NCBI RefSeq assembly: GCF_947179515.1
Contig: NC_067488.1
Location: forward strand, 36,609,842-36,673,841
Source: Apodemus sylvaticus
Taxonomy: Eukaryota > Chordata > Mammalia > Rodentia > Muridae
Direction: 5' to 3'
DNA length: 64,000 nt
The notes beneath the pieces were generated by a model, which saw only the letters and a program-made list of their open reading frames with translations, made no database searches and was not told the origin of the DNA. Below, piece after piece: positions 11,401 through 23,217 of the stretch; within the stretch, counting starts at the first letter, position 1, and each line of letters begins with the position of its first letter. The position numbers and the translations under genes were made by a program.

Positions 11401-12899
11401 CCAAGAAGGATGTAGTTCAGACAAGACACCTGTCCTCTGTAAGTCAGAGAGAATAGCTTTGCCATAGTAAGGAACTCAGGTTGTGATATTTGTTATACAG
11501 GCTGTAGGGATGTTTTAAAAATGAGAAAATAAAAGATACAAGGTAATGACGCCATCACACTCCAAAGATCATGTGGGAGGACGTAAGTATCCTTGAATCC
11601 ACGTCAGAGCAACAGCCTTCTTTCCTAGCCTGTCAAATATCAAGTGCACTGTTAGCACCCCAGCTTACAAATGACCTTGCCAGTGCCCTAGAAGGACCTG
11701 CAAAGTATGGATGAGACAGACAGGAAATTGAGTAAAGTAAATGTCATGTTAACACCAAGGTTGTAGAAAAGGGATTGTGAAGAGTGTAGACAGGGCCATT
11801 CTGACTTGGGTAGAGGTCAGGACATTTTCAAGGCATAGCGATATATGAATGATGGGATCATGCCTGAGGAATGAGGGAGAACCAGTGAGTATGTTGCCTG
11901 GGAAGGGGTGGGGCATAGTGTTGCTATACTCAGTTGCCTAGGACTGCACAAAATTATGCCTCATGAGATAACATGTACCATCTCATGAAGTCTTCATGCC
12001 AACACTCCAAAGAAGATATCATTCAAAGTGGATTTAACAACTAGAACAACAAACATTGAGGGCCAGAGTCCTAGAATGCACCACTTGTCTGGTGCCTCCA
12101 CACAGGATACACAAGTGGTACTTGCTTCTGTGGCCACTATTGTAACCTTTGTGTTTCTCTAGTCCTCAGCACAGTTACTAACAATTAACCTTATAAAGGC
12201 ACTTGCTTTCCTTTATGCCCGACACTTGGTCTCCCTTATATACAAGGTAGGAATGCAGACAGATTTTCAGTCTGCAGGTCACCCCAACGAGTACCCATAC
12301 TAGGTGGCTTCTGTAATATAAGCAAGGGCACAGAGACATCAGCCAAGAATAAAGCTATCAGAATTCTTCCCAGTTCCTTCCAGGCACTGATAGCAGAAGG
12401 GTAGAGAACTTGCCTGTAATATTACAGCATCTTCAAGTGAATGAGAGGCAGACAAGGTCAATTAAGGGGTAGAAAAGTGGAGAATTATAGCCTGGGAGTT
12501 GGTCAGAATCCCAAAAATGATGACAGAAAAATTGGTGGATAAGTGCTCTTTGCAAAGAACAGATGAGGCAAAGGACGTTCACAGGAACACAGCAATTTTT
12601 TCTCAGTTGGAGGCTAGACATTGTGGGTCTGCTTAACAAGCCATCTGACCGCCTTGAGAGATCACTGACTCCACCGGAAAGTGGGGTCAAGAATGGGTAC
12701 ATAAATTTAACCTTTGTCAGGGACATTTGTAAAGAAGCACAAGGCAGCTGGCTGAACTGTAAAGTTAGAACATGAATGCAGATGGCTTTCCAGAAGCAAA
12801 AGGGGTCTGTAGGAGGGACAGGTCCCTCTGCACTCTTATGACACAGGAGCACTGGCATTAATTGACTGTTTGGTTACCATATGACTGGATTTTTTCTTA
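11401..12899. other. Unique non-coding sequence
   Basis: About 1.5 kb without a recognised repeat. Antisense (141 codons, 12433-12858) and sense (70 codons) frames overlap here, but neither shows a domain or a codon pattern suggesting real coding. Confidence 0.5.
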
Positions 12900-13135
12900 A
12901 TACACATGTGTGCTTATGTGTGTACATGTGAATGCATATGTGCACATGTGGAGGCCAGAGAACAACTCCGTGTGCCATTCCTCAGGTAGGTCATCCCCAC
13001 GTTTGAGACAGGGTCCATCATTAGCCTTATGTTCCCTGATTAGACTATGGTGACTGGTCTACCAGTACCAAGTATCCTCCTGTCTCCAGCTTCCAAGTGC
13101 TGGGATTACAAGGTACTTCACTCTGCCTAGTACTT
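12900..13135 (-). mobile_element. B4 SINE
   Basis: Antisense B4 pattern: TG-rich stretch and 'gtggaggccagagaacaact', then 'gtttgagacagggtccatca', 'tatcctcctgtctccagctt' and 'aagtgctgggattacaaggt'. The B4 family joins an ID-like and a B1-like unit. Confidence 0.75.
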
Positions 13136-14139
13136 GTTTGAAGTATCTGTGAAACAAACTCAGAGCAATTTACTGACCAAGCAGTCCCTGACTAACCATG
13201 CCTTGTATTTTCTATTCCATTTCTATTCTATCTACTATGAAATTAAGATATTTGAACCTAATGTATCTTCCTTGCATATATGGTCTTAACCATCATCCTA
13301 CACAACCAGTCCCCTAGAAGAAACAAACTTAGAACGAGATACTGGATGTGAGTCCCAGGAAAAAGGGAGTAGGCTGGAATCTAGCAAGTTTATAGACGCC
13401 TTCAGATGTTGTCACCAAGTTTTGTTTCAAAAGAGCCATGAGACTAGCTTCCATTTGCCCAGCCAAGAGTGCCCTGCCCAGGTAGCTAAATCCTGCAAAG
13501 AAATTGGAGACTATTTGGGCCCAGAACAATTGATGTTCCATGGTGCCTTGATCAGATAAAGACCAAAAAGTGAAATGGATCCTGTTACAAGGAGGTGTGT
13601 GGAGAATGGGAGTATTCCAAGAGACCTGAAGAAAGCAAAGAAATGTAAGGCCTCTGTTTTACAAGGTATGACCTGGAGCAGAAAATGATGCAAGGAAAGT
13701 TCTTGTCAAACTTCCTGCACATGCACCAAGCAGGTACTGCAACTTCTATGCACAGGAGACTATTTTAATGATTTTGGCATTTGATCTTTCTGCAGTCACG
13801 TGAGACCTCAGCCTTAGCCAACTCCATTGCAGCCACTTGGTTAGACAACCTGAAGCAAAAGGGGTTTGCTTCGATACCTAGTCCATACAAACTGAGACAA
13901 CCAAAAGAGTTTCTATAAAGCCAATCAAGCAGGGTACTTAGACTGTCTAATTCCAGTCTTGACCCTTCATCTTATTCAACCTGCCTTGACTCACTGGACA
14001 CAGAGTCACAAATGTCTGTGCAGAACCACAGCACCTTGGTGGGGACCCTCCTCATATTGGACCAAGGAAAGAGCATGTGCAAATCTGCCTCCACCAAGCA
14101 ACTTCCTACAAACGGGACTCACTTTCAGTGCAACTCTGA
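13136..14139. other. Unique non-coding sequence
   Basis: No repeat or gene recognised. Small open frames on both strands (60-91 codons) are unremarkable. Confidence 0.5.
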
Positions 14140-14335
14140 CAATCAGGGAAATAAATTGGATCCTAGAATCTTCTCTGGATAATAGCTCGTTGCAGGAAGT
14201 CATTAATGCAGCAAATCAAACCCACAACTGTTGACACCATGAAAGCGTGTTGTTTACCTTCCTTTGATTCGGCTGAGTATCAATTAGTTCAGTGATATTT
14301 ACATAAATATCTCGATTTGGAAAGTAAAATTGTCC
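14140..14335. other. Paralogous non-coding block, copy B
   Basis: Direct-orientation partner of 8688-8880. Shared exact runs are AAGTCATTAATGCAG (14197-14211) and GTGATATTTACAT (14292-14304). The flank to about 14480 is AT-rich with several TAATTA-like homeodomain core motifs, which would suit a regulatory element, but that is inference. Confidence 0.75.
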
Positions 14336-14789
14336 ATCTGCTTCTGGAAGATTTAATTAGGTCTGTGTTGCTACGGAAGAAGAGATTAATCCTTTTCGAC
14401 ATTAACCTTTTCAATTAATATATGTTTTGCAAAGCATTGTATAACATGCCTTGTTATGTAAATTAGACGAACTGGAACATTTCAGCCCAGGGAAATGATG
14501 TCTTTCAAACTGAAAGAAAGCATCTCCCTCTTTCCAAGTCTAGACTATTACTGCATACTTAGAGGCTTTTATGTTTTGCTTTTTCTTTCTAGGAGGTTTT
14601 CTCCACTTCTCAAATGCCTCTCTAATGCATCTCCTATAGTCCAGGCAGAATGCCCAGGCTTCTTTACCCTACTTACTAGCTCTTGCTGGGACTCTGAACT
14701 TTCCTTCACATCTCCTTTGTCAAGGTGTGTGGCTTTCTTTGGATTCTGCAGTAAGATCCATATCTCTTGACATACATATTCATATCTCA

Positions 14790-14935
14790 CCTGAAATTGT
14801 CTTTTATCCATGCCCCCTCTGTGATGATAAGGATCATGCATTTCTCATTGTTATTTGTTTTGTTGTTGCTCACAAAGTGTCTGGTCCATGGAAACTATTA
14901 CATGCACATTGAATAAATGAATAAATGTACAAAAC
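14790..14935 (+). mobile_element. L2 LINE 3' end
   Basis: The sequence 'gtgtctggtccatggaaact' followed by the terminal TGAATAAATGAATAAATG repeat (14910-14927) is the typical 3' end of mammalian L2. Confidence 0.65.
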
Positions 14936-16179
14936 TGGACCCATTAGGTAACAATTTTGTTGCAGTCTAGTGGCTCAGCCGCTCCAGCCAACAAAAGTGA
15001 AATCATCATGAAAGCAATAGGACTCACAAAAGTGCCTCCGTTTCTTCTTGTCTACACTTGACCTGAATAGAAGCTATTACTCCCAGACTTTCTCTGCTTC
15101 ATAGCCTGTACAGACTAGTGAACTAGCTGAAGACTCCCACAGTGTTCAATTCAACCTTCCAAAGGCCCCACAGTTAAAGAAAAAAATTTTTTTTCCTTTC
15201 TACTTGACTCCCCAGAATCCATTCTCCATCTCCTTTCTCCTCTCCAGTCATGTTTCTCACTACCTAATGTCTTTCCTAAGGGCCAAAGGTTTTCATGGAA
15301 CCTCCCAAAATAGCCATCCAACACAGGGAAGGAGAATGTGCACAATGATGACAGTCACCAGCCAGAAGTCTTTAATCTCCCTGACAATGCCATGGTTTCA
15401 TTTCTTCTGTTTCCAGGTAACAAACAAACAAACAAACAAACAAACAAAACATTCAAGGTGGTGAGCAGCTGCAAGTCACTTATAATGGACCTGATTCAGT
15501 CTTGATCTACCCCTTAAGCACACTTGTTTTATTGTTAGAGTACAGAGCCAATAGGGTCTGTACTGCAATAAAGTCAAATGTTTGGGTTTCTGATCTCTTG
15601 AATGAACTGACCAGAGTCTAATAAGTCAGAAGAACAGTCCTCAAAAGATGTAGTTCTGTTCTTGTTATTGCCTGTAGAAAACTTCAGCCTTCTGGAAACT
15701 GGTTGATGAAATTTGAGTTTATACCATTAAGGCTGACTGAGATTTTATAAAGAACACCTAATAGCAAATACTTGGGATTTGTAGATCTATTCTGTCTCTG
15801 CTATAATTTCTCAATTCAGTGATTATATAGAGAAAGTAGCCACAGGCAATAAATAATAGATATTTCTATAGCTATGTTATAATATAATTATATTTATCAT
15901 ACAGCTTGCTTATCTCTGAAACATAGCAAAAGTTGTCTTCATGGATCTTATTATTCTTTTTAAATATATAACCCAATCTTCACACTAATATATTAAAGCT
16001 GGTCTGCTATTCCTTCTATTTGAAAGACAAGAACCTTGAGGATTTGGGTACAAATACATGGCTACTCAGCTGTTAAGTGAATATGTACTCCTGGGCACAA
16101 GTTGTTCTTTATTTTCCCAAACTAGATTTTTTATCATCTTTCTGTCTGTCTGTTCTTTCTATCTATTTACAACAGAATT
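14936..16179. other. Unique non-coding sequence
   Basis: No gene recognised. It holds a (CAAA)n tract at 15419-15449 and an AT-rich stretch near 15830-16000. Confidence 0.5.
15419..15449. repeat. (CAAA)n microsatellite
   Basis: Seven consecutive CAAA units. Confidence 0.95.
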
Positions 16180-16290
16180 AGGTATAGTAGTTCACATTTG
16201 TAATCCAAGTACTTAGGAAGCTAAGGCAGAAGGATTGCAATCCCCAAGCCATTCTGGCAACACAGTAATATTTTGCCTCACTCCCGGACT
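16180..16290 (+). mobile_element. B1-like SINE, old
   Basis: Plus-strand B1 pattern: 'gtagttcacatttgtaatcc', 'aagtacttaggaagctaagg', 'cagaaggattgca'. Diverged and partial. Confidence 0.6.
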
Positions 16291-16540
16291 CCCTAAAGAA
16301 ACTATGTCAGAATCCCTAGATTTGCGGAAACCTTCAACTTTCCAGTACTCAAAGTACCACTCTTTCTCCCCATAGCCCTTGTGCACATGGTACATATAGG
16401 GATATAGTAAATGTTACCCTCAGGTTTTACTCCAAATGACAAGAAAGAAAGCTCTGAACAGCTGGTGCCTTCCTGCCTTGAAGATGTCCTGCAAAGGTCA
16501 GTAATCAATAGGTCAATACCAACCACTGTGAGTAAATGGC

Positions 16541-16561
16541 GGGGGGGGGGGGGGGGGGGGG
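16541..16561. repeat. Poly(G) run
   Basis: 21 consecutive G bases on the plus strand, followed by AGGGG. The true length is easily misread by sequencing. Confidence 0.9.
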
Positions 16562-16794
16562 AGGGGTACGGGACTATGGTGTAAATATGGCAGCTATGAT
16601 GACTACAGCTAAGGCAGGTTGTTAGATAGGAACTACACCTTTGGTCTGTTTGACCTCTTCTGACTCCTGATCTTGCCACACACTAAACAAATAGCCAGTA
16701 TAGCACTGATGAAGCCATCCCCCTCACCTTCATTAACACCAGTAATGCAAGTTCTACTCTAATAAGCCATTGTGATGATTAATGGAAACAATGC

Positions 16795-17160
16795 ATGGGA
16801 GATGTTCTGGTTAGCTTCAACTGTTACCTTGCCTAAGAAGAGAGTCTCAGTTTGGGCATTGTCCAGATTGGATTGGTCTGAGAATGAGTCAGTGAGTATC
16901 TTGATTATTAATGTAGGAGGCCCTCCCCCATGACAAATAGCACCACTCCCTGCTCAGGTGATCCAGGGCTGTATTATTTTTAAAAATCTAAGCCTGAGTC
17001 TGTGAACAAGCCCACAATTAAAGCTCCTCTGAGGTTTCTGCTTCAAGTTCCTGCTTGAGTCCCCACTCTGACTTCCTCAATAATGATCTGTAACCAGTAA
17101 ACTGAAATACCTCCGTTTGTCCCCGTGTTCCTTTTGGTTGGGGTGAGAAAAGAAGCTAGG
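16795..17160 (+). mobile_element. Rodent LTR-type interspersed repeat
   Basis: Same family as 9405-9760: an early 'aactgttaccttgcctaaga' segment, 'tgattattaatgtaggaggc', 'ccatgacaaatagcaccact', 'gagtccccactctgacttcc', and a 'ctgaaatacctccgtttgtc' region replacing the usual poly(A)-signal stretch. Confidence 0.55.
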
Positions 17161-19375
17161 AGTGAAGGTGTACAGCACACACTGCAAGTCAACAATTGGA
17201 AGCCATTTTGAGGACCATGTTTACCACTCATGTTAGCTCTTCTACTTAAGTCTTTTCCATCCTAGAGAGAAGAGGTATGCTTCCTTGTTAGTGTTGCGAA
17301 GTCCTGCCATATACTATAATGTACATCTGGATATATTGCCATGCTGGGTTTATTGTCAAACCTACCCTGAAAAGTCCTATGTTCTGAAGGAGTCTGGCAT
17401 AAAATTATACCAATATTGAAATAAGCAGAGTGGAAGAAGGATGGGTGCATACTAATGTGAAGACTAATGGGTAGAATTAGCTAATAAAATCAGATCCACT
17501 AAGGTTTATTTAATATGCTTTTCTGATTGTTTAAAATGCTTTCTGGTAATGCAGTCACTATGCTACTTTATAGAGATAAAACTAGAACAAATAAATTTTT
17601 AAATAAAATGATAAAAAAATCAATGGTGTTTAACACAGGAAAAAGGGGCCACCCTGTGCTCTAAATCTATGCAGCCGCTTTAAGTTCAGCATTCATGATA
17701 TTGCTACTTTCTTAAACTGATTAAAGAGTCTTATTAACACATGATTGGAAAGACTCATGAATCACCGCCCTGTTCCTTTGGACCACACAGCAAGCTGACT
17801 AGCTGAAGAGCCATTTCTTTCCCTTCATCCCTGTTTATTACTTGTTTCCACTCAAAGAGGAGCCATAGAATAATGGGACTATTCAGAGGAAATACTGATG
17901 GCCATGTATGAGTCGTGTCTGCCCCATCAGCCCCTCCAGATGGTACAGATGTGGGGTTCTTGGGACATGATGTCATACACTCCTTATTCCAAACAAGCAG
18001 GCAGCTCACTGACCAACCAAGCACGGAGCCTTGAGTTTTCGGAGAGTTCTCATGTTATTTTTTCTTTCTTTTTAACTCTGACCAAAATGATCTAGAGAAC
18101 AACTGTCTATCATCCTCCCCCACCCCACCCCAACCTCCTGAAACCCCAATACTGACCCCCAAGGGTCTCTAAATGGAACAACAGTTCAGGGTCAGCATTT
18201 GTGACATGGATTGGCCACATGGCTATAAGATAAATTCTAATTTCTCTGAGTTTTACTTTTTTTTTTAACTTCCCTGACAATATCACTTATATTCCACAAA
18301 GAAAATAGTTTTCACCATGTTTTATTCTTTTATTCTTTTTAACACTGTGTTTTATTCTCGGAACCACAAACTAAGCATGTATAGGTGTCATTTATTCAGA
18401 TTGTCAACTGACACAGGAAAAAAAAAAGGACTCTGTTCTAGTAGGAAAAGACATATATATTGACAAGGAAGATGGAGGATCCTGTAGGGCCATAGTTCAT
18501 ATGGTGATGAGGTACAGGTACTTTGCTATTCAGGGGAAAAAAACGAATTCACAAAATAATAGTACAGTTGATTCCTGGGGGAAAAAAGGAAAGACAATGT
18601 AGTGAGTGAGACTGGTATCAGTAAAGCTGCTGCTAGGCCCAAGACCCCAGCATGTTAGGAGTATATCATGAAATTAATTGGGCCTGGGGTTCCAGGGATC
18701 ATGCATGGAGCAGGCCAGATAGGAAATAATATGAAATATTGAGTTTGATGGATAGAGTTACTAAGAAATCATTCCTAACTTCTTTGGGCTCTTCTTGGAG
18801 ATTATATGTTACACAAATTCTCTTCAATCAAAATCCTAGTCCTAGCCAAACCAATTACAGCTTTGAGAGGTCATGATATAGAAGGTCTCCAGCACATCTG
18901 TGCCCAGATGTCAAGCCCACATAAACTGAGGGGCAAAAAATATGTGTTGGCTTACGTCACTGAGCTTGTTGTCATTAGTGTCCATGTGTGATTATTTGTT
19001 TATGCATATTAAAGCTCAAAAGCATATATGCATTTTATAAAGTCAGTTTTCTAACAGGGCAGAGAGAAGATTAGAGAATAATAAGGAAGAGAGATGGACT
19101 ATGAGGCTCTTTCAAGGTAACCCATAATGGAGTGAGGAAGGGAACTAGGAAAAAGTAGAAGAAAATGCACAAGAGACATCAGAGGTGGACTCATTGGGAC
19201 ATTGTTCTAACAGGATGTATAGAGCAAGAGGAAGACAGCAAGAGGGATAACAGGCCAGTATCTCTACCATGAGCTTTGGGCTTTGTTACCTCAGCAGCCA
19301 CTCAAAGCATCAGTCTGACTTAATACCAGATCCATTGAGTGGCTAAAAAAAAATCACAAGAGTATAGTTTAGACC
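17161..19375. other. Unique non-coding sequence
   Basis: About 2.2 kb with no recognised gene or repeat. It has a C/A-rich patch (18115-18135) and one CRE-like TTACGTCA at about 18953. Open frames are 60-90 codons. Confidence 0.5.
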
Positions 19376-19890
19376 TGTGGAGGAGCAAGTCCTAAAAGGT
19401 TCATGTTGATATTTGGTCTTTTACTGTCTGTTGTGTGGCCCCTAAGCCTGGAGTCTGTGTGTAGCCTCTGGGACCCTGCCCCCAAGTTACTTCTGATTGG
19501 TAAATAAAGATGCTGACAGCCAATAGCTGGGAAGAAGAGACATAGGTTGGGTTGAGGTTTCCTGGGCTTGAGAAGAAGAGGACCACTAGGAGAAGGAGGA
19601 GAGCCACCGTGGGATAACGGGAGAATGAACAAGAGGAGGGAGAGCCCCATGGACAAAGGGCCAAAAGAAAGTGGCCCAGGGGGCTGCGCAATTGGAGTTA
19701 AGTGCAGCCCAGATGGAGCATAGGAAATAGTAAGTGATGAGTTGAGGTTATCAATAGGAAGGTAGATTCAAGCAACATGAAATGTAGGCAGCTGCCCAGC
19801 TATTGTGCTGTTTGGGGCATATTTAAAAAATATAAACCTGTATCTTTCATCTGGGAACATAAATGGTCTGAGGCAGGGAAGAAGCCCTGT
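19376..19890 (+). mobile_element. Probable rodent ERV LTR
   Basis: Recognised as a common murid LTR-like repeat by 'cccctaagcctggagtctgt', 'cccccaagttacttctgatt' followed by 'ggtaaataaagatgctgaca', then 'ggttgaggtttcctgggctt' and 'tatctttcatctgggaacat'. It contains a plausible poly(A) signal. No viral coding region is attached. Confidence 0.5.
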
Positions 19891-21189
19891 GCCAGTATTT
19901 TTAATATTATCTACTACAGTCTTATCCAGGAAAAAAAAAGCAATTTGATACAATTTTTGGTCATGATAAGATTATCCCTTAGAATGTCCCTGTGTGTGGA
20001 TACCATTACAAGTGCCATAGAAATCCTATCTCTATGGGAGATTAGAGATCCTCTTTCATGTGACATGACCTTTACAGTACCCAAGACAGTGCTCACACAG
20101 GGAGAGAACACATCATCAATGTGTGAATGGATGAGGAGCTAATCTCAGAGCATTAAACATCTTCAGGTATGCTTCAAGTCATATACATCTAATTTCCTTA
20201 AAAAAAAAAAAACCTCATAGTTTGAGATGGATATGTTAGAAATTCATGCTTTCATTCACTTTTAATGAGAATTTTTTCAAGAATTATTTGTGGCTGCCTT
20301 ACAAGCCTTTCCCCAGCCATCTGGAAGACAGGCTTCTACTCAGAAGTGCTAACAAGGATATATATGGAGGCTGGTTCTTGACAAAATTAGAGATGGAGAG
20401 AGAAGCACATTTTAGCAGCCCTTGTCTTCCCTTTCCTTCCTCCTTTCTGTCATGAGAGAAAGGCCTAGGTGTTTCTGCAAATGCTTTTTAACAAGATTCT
20501 ACTCTTCCCATAAACCTGCTCTATTATGTCAGGAACATTGAGAAAAGAAATATTTACCTTTAAGAACCCCTTCATAATGGAAGCAGTTCAGATCTAATGA
20601 TTATGAGTATGAAATGGCAAGTGAAGTTAGTATAATTTGTCCATGGTTCAAAAAATGATGGGGCAGTGGTTAGTGGCATACATCCTTAAGGACACCTCTG
20701 GGGATGAGCAATTTCATTTAATGCTTGCCCTTGGAGCATTTTAATATGTGTGAAACACAAGTTGCACATTTCTTAGGGACACAGTGCTCATACTCCAAGT
20801 TTGTGAAGGAGAACATGGCAGTCCCTATGTGTTGTGAAGGAGCTTATTCATCGTGTTAGGGAAAAGAAGCAGAAAGGAGAAATACCAAAGGCAAGATACA
20901 GCCCTCAAGGCCAAGTCCTTGGGAGCCAGTTCCCCCACCTTGCATGAACACCCATTGCTCTATCAGAAATGCATGCACGTGCATGCTATATTTCACTTTC
21001 TGCTTGGGTGCTTGCTTCTTTGTTTCCCTGCACTCTCCTGCTGGCATAAATGTGAGAGAAAGAAATGTGAACAGAAGATGAAATGCCCAGCAAAAGCGCC
21101 ATCCTCTGTATGCTGCCTACCCTAGGAGGCTGGAACTGTAACCCCCTCTGAAGGCTACACAGGAAAGCTAGAGGGGGATGGGATGAGCG
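19891..21189. other. Unique non-coding sequence
   Basis: No recognised repeat or gene; small overlapping open frames (60-90 codons) at 20850-21200 only. Confidence 0.5.
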
Positions 21190-21385
21190 TTTAGTAGACA
21201 CCTGCCACGTGCCAGGTTCTGTGCATAGTGTTTTACTATTTCTAGGTTTCTGAATACCTACATGGAGTTATCTTCAGTGTGCAAACGAAGAAACTAAGGC
21301 TAAAAGGATGAGCCACTGGCTTGAGACCCCCAACTACCAGTTAGAACTATGGTTTGTGCCTCCTGCTCTGACCACCTCCAAAGCC
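21190..21385 (+). mobile_element. MIR SINE
   Basis: Core features of MIR in order: 'cacgtgccaggttctgtgca', 'cgaagaaactaaggctaaaa', and 'accagttagaactatggttt' at the position of the family's 'cagagccgggattcgaac' segment. Confidence 0.7.
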
Positions 21386-21748
21386 ACACTCTCCAGAACA
21401 GTAGACCATTTATAACCTGATGGACTCCCACTAAGATTTGCTGTACATGTAAAACAGAGATTTCAGAACCCAATACTGAACCAAGACCATAAAATAACTC
21501 AGTAATTTTTATCCTGACTACAAGCTGATTTGCTAATATTTTGGCATACTAGGTTTAATAAAATGGGTAAGTAAATTTAATTTTACTGTTGCCTCTCACT
21601 TTCTTGTTTGTTTTTTTTTAAACATGGATATTGGAAATAAAAGGTTGCAAGTGTGCCTGACATAGTGGCTCACTCCCATGGGGCAGATGGTAACCAAGAA
21701 AGTGGCATGATAAAGGAAGTAAGACTTTTCTCTTTCTTCCTTCAACAG

Positions 21749-21821
21749 AATGTGCTGCTTTTCTTGGCTCAGTACTGACCCCCTGACTCGGGAAGAAACG
21801 TCAGTGTGGAAAGTTGGGATG
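21749..21821 (+). other. Candidate exon (73 bp) with strong splice signals
   Basis: A long pyrimidine tract (21725-21743, ttttctctttcttccttc type) ends in AACAG at 21748, and a GTAAGC donor starts at 21822. Of the three frames between them only one is open. It begins with ATG at 21750 and runs 24 codons to the donor without a stop, then meets TGA after the splice site. I do not recognise the peptide. It could be an exon of an unknown transcript or a chance pair of good splice motifs. Confidence 0.3.
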
Positions 21822-22229
21822 GTAAGCAGAACCTGACCATGAAAGCCAGAAGAACGGTGCTCTCTCCGGTCCAGAGGCAGCAGATTCCACAGCAGCCTGC
21901 TCCTCCCTAGAAAACCCTTTAGAATGGGTATTTACTGATATTTAAGCAAACTGAACACAAGGTGACAACCTGACCACTCTGAGATTCCTCATTAATACTT
22001 CTCACTTCCCCACTTATAACAAGAAATGCCATGAGAAGGGCTGTAATCTAGCTGAAGAAAAACTAAATCACGTCACACCTTCAGGCATCCTCTGCCTACA
22101 GAAGCTCTTTGTTTGTAATAATGGCAGTAATGAATACTATAACTGAGACCCATAAATGAGGAATGCTAATTATGGTTATTATTTATGTGAAGGAGAGGAA
22201 AGCCATACTGCGATCAAATGCTAAGACCC

Positions 22230-22330
22230 TGTTAAGGTGATTTTTACATGCATGAATTCATAGATTCCCCACAGCCTTCTATGAGATCAATACTTTCATC
22301 AGTCCCTTGGGAGCAAGGTCGCTGACTTGT
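22230..22330 (+). mobile_element. MIR-like fragment
   Basis: 'tttacatgcatgaattcata' followed by 'ccccacagccttctatgaga' matches the middle of MIR. A possible 3' part (aaggtcatccagctttgaac) follows at 22595-22620, 270 bp away. Confidence 0.5.
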
Positions 22331-22635
22331 AGACAATAGCCTCCCCTCTTTATGAGATGAGATGGAACTGAACACAGGCACTCAGCCCTATGACCTTCAC
22401 AGAGAGAAAAACAGGACAGAACAGGATAATGAGGTTGAAACTAGCTTTTATGGGGTTTTACTATTTATGCGTAGTCACATATTAGGCTCAACATGTGAAG
22501 ACCGGTCTTCAAATTACCATCAGGAACGATATGCATTTATCTGCTAGATATGCCATTTGACTGCTAGAGAAGGTATGTAAGAATGAATAATTCATCTAAG
22601 GTCATCCAGCTTTGAACTTGATTTCTTTGTCTCTG

Positions 22636-22857
22636 CAACTGGGACTGGGGATAAGTTAGAGCTGGGGCTAGGACTAGGGCTGGGGTTGGGGGGGTTGGGC
22701 TGGGGCTGGGACTGGGGTGGGGCTGGAACTGAGCTTGGATTGGGGTTAGAGCTGGTACTGGGGCTGTTGTTGGGGCTGAGCTAGGGGCTATTGCTGGGAC
22801 TGTGGCTGGGCTGAGCTGGGGCTGGGATTGGGGCTGAGACTAGGACTGGGGTTGGAA
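22636..22857. repeat. G-rich (GGGGCT)n-type minisatellite
   Basis: 222 bp of imperfect hexamer-based units such as GGGGCT, GGGACT and GGGGTT, G-rich on the plus strand, with many GGG/GGGG blocks separated by 2-3 bases. The pattern strongly suggests G-quadruplex potential. Confidence 0.95.
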
Positions 22858-22996
22858 GGTAAACACCTGAGGTAGGAAAGGAGGGGTAAGAGAAGAATGT
22901 AAAGAAGTATCCCATGTTGGTGTGTGTCTTGTATCCTCAGGTGCATGGATTATTCTTTGAAGCCAGGAAAAAAAAACAGCTTTTATCACTTGTTTA

Positions 22997-23217
22997 AATT
23001 AAGACTTATTTGTTCTGTTATGTGTGAGTGTTTTGGCTGTGTGTATGCATGTGTTCATGTAAGTGTTTGGTACCTGGACAGGGCAAAAGAGAGCACTGGA
23101 TCACTTGGAACTGGAGTTATAGATTATTAGGAGTCACCATGTGAGTGCTGAGAATTGAACCCTAGCCCTCTCCAAGAGCAGCAGTGCTCTTAACCAGTGA
23201 GCCATCTTTCTAGCCCC
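22997..23217 (-). mobile_element. B2/B3 SINE
   Basis: Antisense element: tail 'aaattaagacttatttg', 'ggagtcaccatgtgagtgct' then 'gagaattgaaccctagccct', and the reversed tRNA head 'gtgctcttaaccagtgagcc' followed by 'atctttctagcccc'. Confidence 0.9.

Noticed and set aside
12433..12858. 141-codon antisense frame
   Set aside because: No recognisable domain, no start context or splice support, and a competing sense frame overlaps it.
18948..18962. CRE-like TTACGTCA site as a promoter element
   Set aside because: A single 8-bp motif with no TATA box, CpG island or transcript evidence nearby is not enough.
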